Source: Planctomycetota bacterium (lineage in GTDB: Bacteria; Planctomycetota; UBA1135; UBA2386). From it: a stretch of 9,763 nt of DNA. A program made the position numbers and the translations under genes. Shown here piece after piece: positions 4,980 through 9,763 of the stretch (its first letter is position 1; each line of letters begins with the position of its first letter). The stretch lies in assembly GCA_003235605.1 (NCBI GenBank), contig QJVU01000423.1:1-9763 (forward strand), in the 5' to 3' direction. The notes under the pieces were generated by a model. It saw nothing but the letters and a program-made list of their open reading frames with translations, searched no databases and was not told where the DNA came from.

Positions 4980-7643
4980 TCACCGGCCGGCGTCGGCAGA
5001 TGCGGTTCCCGTGGATTCCGCGGTCGCCCGGTCCTCCCAGTCATCCCCCCACGGAATGAACAGGAAGTGGCCGCGGGTCTTGTCCCCCTTCCTCTCCCAA
5101 CGGAAGAAGCGCCACAGGAACGAGAAGCCCGAGCTGTCGGGTCCGCTGTCCCAGGTGCAGAACGGGAAGAAGTCTCTCCGCACCTGGGCTCCTTTGCGTT
5201 TCTGATGGTAGAGGTAGTAGAGGATGCTGAACTCCGACTCGTCCCCTTCGGCTTCGTAGTCCATGAGCTTCAGCAGCGTGGCCCACCTTGTCTTGTCGCC
5301 CTCCCTGCCGTGGTAGAAGAGCAACGGCGTGCCGATGTGGAGCCAGCTGTCCTTGTCGTGTTCGACGCTCGTCACCAGGCTCAGGTAGTCGGTCCAGCTC
5401 CACTCGACTCCCTTCTTGCGGTTGAAGAACGGGCTGAGGCGGAAGTGGCTGCTGTCCCCTGACCGGTAGTCCTCCACGAGGCCCAGGAGCGCGAGCAGGG
5501 AGCGATCGTCCTTCCCCGCCCGGTAGGTCACCAGGGAGAGGTAGTCGAGGACGCTGCGCTCGAGACCGGTCTTGGCGCTGTAGAACGGGAAGATCCGCAG
5601 GCCGCGGTTCTCCCCCTCGCGCTGGCTGTCCACCATCCCGAACAACCCCAGAAGGGAGCGGGTGTCCTTGTCCTTGTTCTCCTGGTAGGTGAACAGGGAC
5701 AGGTAGTCGAGCCAGTCCCGGTCGAAGCCGGTCTTGCTGTTGAAGAACGGGCTGAGGCGGATGTGCCTGCCGTCCGCCGAGCGGTAGTCCTCCACCAGGC
5801 CCAGGAGGAAGATGCGGGACTCGCTGTCCTTGTCCTTGTGATGGCTCCAGAGCGCGAGGTAGTCGAAGGGATCCTTCGGCAGACCCGAGCTCCGGTTGTA
5901 GAAGGGCGTGACGCGGACCCGGCTGGCCTCGGGAGCCTCGTAGTCCTCCACCAGGCCCAACAGTGCCAGCAGAGAACGGCTGTCCCCGGTCTGCTGCGTG
6001 TTCCAGAGGCACAGGTAGTCCCCCGTGTCGCGCTCGAGCCCGGTCTTGCGGCTCACGAACGGGAACAACCGGAAGCCCTGGCCCTCGCCCTCGTTCCAGT
6101 CCTCCACGATTCCGAACAGCGCGGACGTGGAGCTGTCCTCACCCAGCTGTTGTTGGCTCCACAGCGTCAGGGAGTCCAGGATGTCCCGCTCCCGTCCTTC
6201 CTTGAAGCTCACGAAGGGCAGCAGGCGCAGGGTGCTCTGGTCCTCCCCGCTGCGGGAGTACTCGAAGAGGCCCGCGGCGCCGTGGAGCTCGTCCTCCGTC
6301 GGGGACGTGCGGCGCCAGAAGAACGGCAGCAACCGCGTCCTGGTGGTATCGCCATCCTTCTCCATGGCGAACAGGGGCCAGGCGAAGGTCGTGTAGCTCT
6401 TGGCGCCTCTGCTGCTTTGGTGGTAGATCGGGCCGAGAACGTTCACGAACTCCGTGCTTCCCTCCCCGGAGCCCCAACCCCGACCGCCAAGGGGCGTGAT
6501 CAACCACCGGTAGCCTTCGTCGTTCTGGTAGTGGAAGAAGGGGAACGCGGTCAGCGTCGAGACCTCCCCTTCCGGGCCGCGCTTGTAGTAGACCAAGGGC
6601 AGCACGGTCAGGGAGTCGATCTCGCCGTTCTCGTCCTTGTTCCAGAAGGCCGGCAGGAGGTAGCCGAAGGTCTTGCCGAACAGGGCCACGGGGAAGACTC
6701 CGAAGGCGCCGTCTTCCCGCCACCAGACCGGCCCGACATGGCTGAGGTCGCTGGACATGACCAGGGGGAAGACCCCCCAGGATGTCTTGGTCCACCACAC
6801 CGGACCGACGTGGGAGAATCCTTCGGTCCCGTTGGCGATGGGCAGCAGCCCCCAGCGGGAGACCTTGCCCGCTTCGTCCCTGGTCCACCAGACCGGCCCC
6901 ACGTGGCTGAAGCCCGGCGTGCTGGTGGCGAGGGGGAACACTCCCCAGTGGGAGACCTTGCCCTCGTCGTCCTTCACCCACCATGCGGTCGCGGCATGGC
7001 CGAAGGCGCTGGTATCGGCTGTGAGAGGGAACAGTCCCCAGCCATCCACCTTGCCGTTCTCGTCCTTGACCCACCATGCATTGGCGACATGGCTGAAGGT
7101 GTCCGTGCTGGTCACGAGCGGGAACAGCCCCCACGCGTCGACCTCGCCTGTCTCGTCCTTGGTCCACCACGCAGTGCCCACGTGGGTGAAGTCGACGGTG
7201 GTGTTCATCAAGGGGAAGACGCCCCAGGAACGTTCCTCGCCTTCCTCGGGGGTGGTCCACCAGACCGGTCCCGCGTAGTTCCAGGTACCGACGTTGAAGA
7301 GGGGGAACAGTCCGGCCTGGGTCTCCAGGTTGTAGGCCGGGAACGCCCACCAGGTGCCGGTCTCCTCGTTCCAGGAGCTGAGGGGGAACAGCACGGACCA
7401 CGCCGGTCCTTCCCGCGCAATCAACGGCCGCAGGGCGAAGCCCTTGTCGTCCACATCGAAGATGGGCCACAGGACCACGACCACGTCACCCATCTTGTAG
7501 AACAGCGGCCAGGCGTTGACGCGGTCGGGGTCGGGGAGGTCTTCGCCCCAGAAAGGAGTCATCCGCCACACCCGGTCCGTGTGGGCGCAGCCGAGGAAGG
7601 ATGCACAGAGCGCTGCCGACAGCAGAATCTTCCGGACGCTCAT
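4980..7643 (-). CDS. Large W/F-rich repeat lipoprotein of unknown function
   Basis: 887 residues; family not recognised. The N-terminus MSVRKILLSAALCASFLGC is a lipoprotein-type signal with C19 as the likely lipidated residue (F at -3 is not ideal). Residues 121-325 hold seven or so repeats of about 31 residues with the pattern F-S-H-V-G-P-V-W-W-x-K-D-x-x-G-K-V-x-x-W-G-x-F-P-L; the last two copies are shortened. After a middle region of looser F-P-F/P-L-x units, residues 473-785 hold six repeats of about 52 residues with the pattern R-L-x-P-F-x-N-x-K-T-G-x-x-R-D-x-x-D-Y-L-S-L, ending near L-L-G-L-V-E-D-Y. Short aromatic strands alternate with charged turns, suggesting a beta-rich envelope structure, either a propeller-like or barrel-like body or a surface adhesin; this is inference. 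The tail (872-887) is low-complexity. The ATG lies 2 nt after the permease stop with no strong SD, so translation is probably coupled. Confidence 0.85.
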   Translation of the reverse strand: MSVRKILLSAALCASFLGCAHTDRVWRMTPFWGEDLPDPDRVNAWPLFYKMGDVVVVLWPIFDVDDKGFALRPLIAREGPAWSVLFPLSSWNEETGTWWAFPAYNLETQAGLFPLFNVGTWNYAGPVWWTTPEEGEERSWGVFPLMNTTVDFTHVGTAWWTKDETGEVDAWGLFPLVTSTDTFSHVANAWWVKDENGKVDGWGLFPLTADTSAFGHAATAWWVKDDEGKVSHWGVFPLATSTPGFSHVGPVWWTRDEAGKVSRWGLLPIANGTEGFSHVGPVWWTKTSWGVFPLVMSSDLSHVGPVWWREDGAFGVFPVALFGKTFGYLLPAFWNKDENGEIDSLTVLPLVYYKRGPEGEVSTLTAFPFFHYQNDEGYRWLITPLGGRGWGSGEGSTEFVNVLGPIYHQSSRGAKSYTTFAWPLFAMEKDGDTTRTRLLPFFWRRTSPTEDELHGAAGLFEYSRSGEDQSTLRLLPFVSFKEGRERDILDSLTLWSQQQLGEDSSTSALFGIVEDWNEGEGQGFRLFPFVSRKTGLERDTGDYLCLWNTQQTGDSRSLLALLGLVEDYEAPEASRVRVTPFYNRSSGLPKDPFDYLALWSHHKDKDSESRIFLLGLVEDYRSADGRHIRLSPFFNSKTGFDRDWLDYLSLFTYQENKDKDTRSLLGLFGMVDSQREGENRGLRIFPFYSAKTGLERSVLDYLSLVTYRAGKDDRSLLALLGLVEDYRSGDSSHFRLSPFFNRKKGVEWSWTDYLSLVTSVEHDKDSWLHIGTPLLFYHGREGDKTRWATLLKLMDYEAEGDESEFSILYYLYHQKRKGAQVRRDFFPFCTWDSGPDSSGFSFLWRFFRWERKGDKTRGHFLFIPWGDDWEDRATAESTGTASADAGR
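5289..6227 (-). repeat. Six in-frame 52-codon repeats (type B)
   Basis: Units start at residues 473, 525, 577, 629, 683 and 735 of the repeat lipoprotein (spacing 52, 52, 52, 54, 52), and a diverged unit follows at 786. Each runs R-x-x-P-F-x-x-x-x-G-x-x-x-D-x-x-D-Y-L-x-L, then a charged loop, then L-L-G-L-V-E-D-Y. Similarity is also visible in the DNA, for example the recurring plus-strand word GTAGTCCTCCACSAGGCCCA, consistent with tandem duplication. Confidence 0.85.
6669..7283 (-). repeat. In-frame 31-codon repeats (type A)
   Basis: Units start at residues 121, 152, 183, 214, 245 and 276 of the repeat lipoprotein, exactly 31 apart. Shortened copies begin at 300 and 326. The shared core is H-V-G-P-V-W-W followed by an acidic turn and W-G-x-F-P-L. 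In the shortened copies the loss falls in the charged D-E-x-G-K turn while the aromatic strands remain, so the turn looks like the variable part. Confidence 0.85.
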
Positions 7644-7645
7644 GG

Positions 7646-8275
7646 TCACAGGGTGGCCTGCACGAGCCAGATCGTGCCGACAGCGATGCCCAGGCTGCCA
7701 GCGGTGGCAGCAAACCATCGGCCTGCACCCGCGACACGGGCTTGCAGACGGTTCAGCAGTTCGCCGAGACCCGCACAGAACGCGGCCATGCTCAGGATAC
7801 TGCCCAGCCCGAAGCCGAGGACATACGCCGAGTAGCCCAGAGGGTCTTCCAGGAGCACTGCGGGTGCCAGGACCAGTACCGCGCCCGAGCCAGCGGCGCC
7901 ATGCAGGATGCCGATCCACAGGGGTGTGTGGCCGTGGCGCGGCCGGGCGGCAGGCGGCTCAACCACCGGGCGGGATCGTTGCGCGTCCCGCAGCCTCAGG
8001 ATCCCCAGACCGACGAGAAGGATGCCGACACCGGCTTCCAGGGTGCGCTCCGCGTGCGGCGAGACCGTGGTTTCCGTGACGGCAAGGGCCACGCCCAGGG
8101 TCCCGAGGGCGAGGGTATGGCCCAGGCCCCAGAGTGCGCCACGGACGACATCGCCGATCGCCGATTGCGCTCTCCTGCCCACGAGGGTGGACATGGCAGC
8201 CAGGTGGTCCGGCTCGAAGCTGTGCAGCAGCCCCAGACCACAGCCGACGATGGCGAAGGCAACGAGCTCGGTCAT
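7646..8275 (-). CDS. Nickel/cobalt-type permease, HX4DH motif (UreH/NiCoT-like)
   Basis: A 209-residue membrane protein with about six hydrophobic spans (roughly 3-17, 47-68, 80-95, 119-142, 148-172 and 187-206). The first span carries LLHSFEPDHLAAM, an H18-X4-D23-H24 signature of nickel/cobalt transporters. Further conserved-looking histidines are H53 in GLGHTLAL and H125 in LHGAAGSG. A His-containing loop (PRHGHTP, 112-118) may bind metal. Related UreH-like proteins import nickel for metalloenzymes, and the overlap with larE (ATGA, 4 bp) makes nickel supply for the nickel-pincer cofactor the natural reading. Cobalt transport or export is possible, since the sequence alone does not give direction or metal. 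The next gene begins 2 nt after the stop. No SD is needed if translation is coupled. Confidence 0.8.
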   Translation of the reverse strand: MTELVAFAIVGCGLGLLHSFEPDHLAAMSTLVGRRAQSAIGDVVRGALWGLGHTLALGTLGVALAVTETTVSPHAERTLEAGVGILLVGLGILRLRDAQRSRPVVEPPAARPRHGHTPLWIGILHGAAGSGAVLVLAPAVLLEDPLGYSAYVLGFGLGSILSMAAFCAGLGELLNRLQARVAGAGRWFAATAGSLGIAVGTIWLVQATL

Positions 8276-9099
8276 GGTGCTCGACGTTCACGGCGCCGTA
8301 TCTCGTTCAGGGAACCGGTTCGATACCCCTGCAGATCGACCGTGACATGTACAAAGCCCGCGTCCCGAAACTCCTGGGTGACCTCTCCTCGGATCCCCGC
8401 CTCCAAGAGCCGAGGGATCTCGTCGGGTGCGACTTCGATCCGGGCAACGCTGCCGTGGTAGCGCACGCGGCAGACACGGAAACCCAGGCTCCGCAGCACA
8501 CGCTCGCAGCGTGCCACCCGGGCCAGCCGCTCGGAAGTGATCTCTGTCCCGTGGGGAAACCGGCTGGACAGACAGGCCAAGGCCGGCTTGTCCCACACGG
8601 GCAGGTCGATCCGGCGCGCAGCTTCGCGGATGTCGGCTTTGGTGAAGCCGGTCTCATCCAACGGCGAACGGACTCCCCATTCCCTCGCTGCCCTGCGACC
8701 AGGGCGGAAGTCGTCGCGGTCATCGACGTTGAAGCCGTCGATCACGTGGCCAAACCCCAGTCGTCGCGCGTGTTCGAAGGCCTTGCCGTACACCTCGGTC
8801 TTGCAGAAGTAGCATCGGTTGATCGGGTTGGCGGCGTAACGGGGATCGTCGACCTCGTGTGTCTCCACCAGCAGGTGCTTGGCACCGAGCTCGTGGGCCA
8901 GGCGGCGGGCGCTCTCACGTTCCTCGCTGGCCAGGCTCGGCGAGACAGCAGTCAGTGCCAGGGCATCGTCACCGAGCACGTCGACCGCCTCGGCCAACAG
9001 GAAGGATGAATCCACCCCTCCCGAGAAACACACGACGACACGCTCCATCTCCTTCACGGACTGGCGCAACCGCGTGACCTTGGTGTCGATTGTGGGCAC
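8272..9099 (-). CDS. larE: LarE-type ATP-dependent sulfur transferase
   Basis: 275 residues, the usual LarE length, from a GTG at 9099. The PP-loop ATP-binding motif SGGVDS lies at 26-31, followed by DGFNVDDRDDFRPGR (121-135), SPLDETGFTKADIRE (145-159) and KPALACLSSRFPHG (171-184). LarE adenylates the carboxylated nicotinate mononucleotide made by LarB and inserts sulfur, giving the ligand that LarC loads with nickel for lactate racemase-type enzymes. C176 lies in the ACLSSR motif of the sacrificial cysteine of single-cysteine LarE enzymes. There is also a CYFC pair (C96 and C99), as in the three-cysteine LarE group proposed to bind an iron-sulfur cluster and to work catalytically. LarA, LarB and LarC are not in the window. 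A longer in-frame start at 9258 would overlap the diverging gene and extends past the family N-terminus. The SD before the GTG is weak. Confidence 0.88.
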   Translation of the reverse strand: MPTIDTKVTRLRQSVKEMERVVVCFSGGVDSSFLLAEAVDVLGDDALALTAVSPSLASEERESARRLAHELGAKHLLVETHEVDDPRYAANPINRCYFCKTEVYGKAFEHARRLGFGHVIDGFNVDDRDDFRPGRRAAREWGVRSPLDETGFTKADIREAARRIDLPVWDKPALACLSSRFPHGTEITSERLARVARCERVLRSLGFRVCRVRYHGSVARIEVAPDEIPRLLEAGIRGEVTQEFRDAGFVHVTVDLQGYRTGSLNEIRRRERRAP

Positions 9100-9220
9100 G
9101 GTGGGAGATCCGTCCTGGCAGTGCCGGGGCGAGGCAGGATAGGTCCGAGGTTCACGACGATCCACATTCTGAAAGAGAACCTTGCCGTTCCACGGCGGCG
9201 CAACCGATACCCTGCCGCCC
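9100..9220. promoter_or_regulatory. Divergent promoter region, larE versus membrane protein
   Basis: These 121 bp separate two divergent starts, so both promoters should lie here. On the plus strand TTGCCG (9182-9187) and GATACC (9206-9211) are 18 nt apart and would start transcription within a few bases of the GTG at 9221, which has no SD, so a leaderless message is possible. On the minus strand no convincing pair was found. No operator-like palindrome was seen. Confidence 0.3.
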
Positions 9221-9763
9221 GTGCGTTCCCTGGCGCTGATCCTCCCCGCTGCCATCACCGTCTTGGTCTTTGCCCCGCTCCTGGCAGGAGCGACGTTCCT
9301 CTCCGACGACTATCTGCTGGTGTCTTTCCTGGACCCGGAGACAGGCAGCGTGCAGTGGCCGGAGATCCTCTCGGACTTCGGCGAGAGCTGGTTCCTGTCC
9401 CAAGCCTACTGGCGGCCACTGGTCAGCCTTTCCTACGGGGTCAACATCGCCCTGCTGGGCTCCTCACCGGTTTCGCTGTACGGGGTGAACCTGCTGTTGC
9501 ACGTGGTGCTGGTCGTCGCCACGGCAGGGCTCTGCTACTGCCTCGGGAGCGAAGAGCGACCGCTGCTGGCTGGCCTCGTGGGCGGCCTGTTCGTGGCACT
9601 GCACCCGGTCTCCGTGGAGCCGGTGCTCTGGATTGCAGCCCGCACCACGGGCCTGGAGGTCGCGTTCCGCATGTGCGCGGTGGTGGCCTTTGCCGCCTAC
9701 CTGCGCCGCCGGCGCAAGATCACCTACGCACTGGTGTTCGTGTTCTCGGCCTTGGCGCTGGCG
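9221..9763 (+). CDS. Polytopic membrane protein, GT-C/TMTC-like (5' part)
   Basis: Open from a GTG at 9221 to the window edge (181 codons, no stop). A first membrane span (about 4-24) is followed by FLSDDYLL (26-33). An acidic pair after the first span is typical of GT-C glycosyltransferases, where it sits in the first periplasmic loop and takes part in catalysis. Next come AYWRPLVSLSYGVNIALLG (62-80), a span around 84-104, another at 115-127 and ALHPVSVEPVLWIAARTTG (126-144). The WRPLVSLSY and LHPVxVEPVxWI elements resemble bacterial proteins related to TMTC O-mannosyltransferases, often with C-terminal TPR repeats, which would lie outside the window. Sugar transfer to proteins or lipids is inference. 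It faces away from larE and need not be functionally linked. There is no SD before the GTG, so the start is moderately uncertain. Confidence 0.75.
   Translation, partial: MRSLALILPAAITVLVFAPLLAGATFLSDDYLLVSFLDPETGSVQWPEILSDFGESWFLSQAYWRPLVSLSYGVNIALLGSSPVSLYGVNLLLHVVLVVATAGLCYCLGSEERPLLAGLVGGLFVALHPVSVEPVLWIAARTTGLEVAFRMCAVVAFAAYLRRRRKITYALVFVFSALALA

Noticed and set aside
4612..4983. Upstream extension of the transglutaminase reading frame (124 codons)
   Set aside because: The residues are low-complexity R/S/P-rich, and the lipoprotein signal and GAGGA place the start at the GTG at 4611.
5763..7835. 690-codon open frame on the plus strand, opposite the repeat lipoprotein
   Set aside because: It is antisense to a gene with a clear signal and in-frame repeats. 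High GC and repeated codons keep the opposite frame open. Its translation has no domain logic and mirrors the repeats.
9100..9258. Longer N-terminus for larE
   Set aside because: It would overlap the start of the divergent gene and adds about 53 residues not typical of LarE.
1..9763. CRISPR array, tRNA/rRNA, transposon or integrase
   Set aside because: None was seen: no regularly spaced direct repeats outside the in-frame protein repeats, and no recombinase or transposase motifs in any frame examined.

Overview
The window is high-GC (visibly around 60-65%) bacterial DNA. Lipoprotein-type signals, a c-type haem motif and SD-led as well as GTG starts point to a Gram-negative, possibly a myxobacterial, acidobacterial or related high-GC lineage; nothing in the sequence fixes the phylum. 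No rRNA, tRNA, insertion sequence, integrase or CRISPR array was seen. Ten protein genes cover most of it: nine on the minus strand and one diverging on the plus strand at the right end. Genes at both edges are cut by the window.

Layout, in minus-strand transcription order from the right. (i) A presumed three-gene operon: a LarE-type sulfur transferase (8272-9099), an HX4DH-type nickel/cobalt permease (7646-8275, 4-bp overlap) and an 887-residue repeat lipoprotein of unknown function (4980-7643, 2 bp after the permease). (ii) A 368-bp spacer with small GC-rich stem-loops. (iii) A presumed five-gene operon: a secreted transglutaminase-like lipoprotein (3544-4611), a stand-alone TusA-like protein (3269-3547, 4-bp overlap), a DsrE-like protein (2862-3224), a TusA-OsmC fusion (2050-2796) and a short MetE C-terminal-type methyltransferase (887-2050, 1-bp overlap). 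(iv) A 264-bp spacer with a perfect 24-bp palindrome. (v) The 5' part of an exported protein with a CxxCH haem-binding motif (1-622). Diverging from larE is the 5' end of a multi-span membrane protein resembling GT-C/TMTC-type glycosyltransferases (9221-9763).

The theme of the window is sulfur handling. LarE puts sulfur into the nickel-pincer nucleotide cofactor, and the adjacent permease would supply nickel. TusA, DsrE and OsmC-type proteins carry or reduce protein-bound or organic persulfides, and the MetE-like enzyme methylates a thiol, probably homocysteine. Both TusA-like domains have a CG motif in place of the CPxP signature, and the OsmC domain lacks its first catalytic cysteine while keeping the second, so this is not a textbook Tus relay. 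A link between the LarE operon and the sulfur-relay operon is inference from proximity only. The most unusual single gene is the repeat lipoprotein, built from two repeat types of about 31 and about 52 residues rich in W, F, G, P and D. The most unusual non-coding element is the 24-bp palindrome at 809-832.
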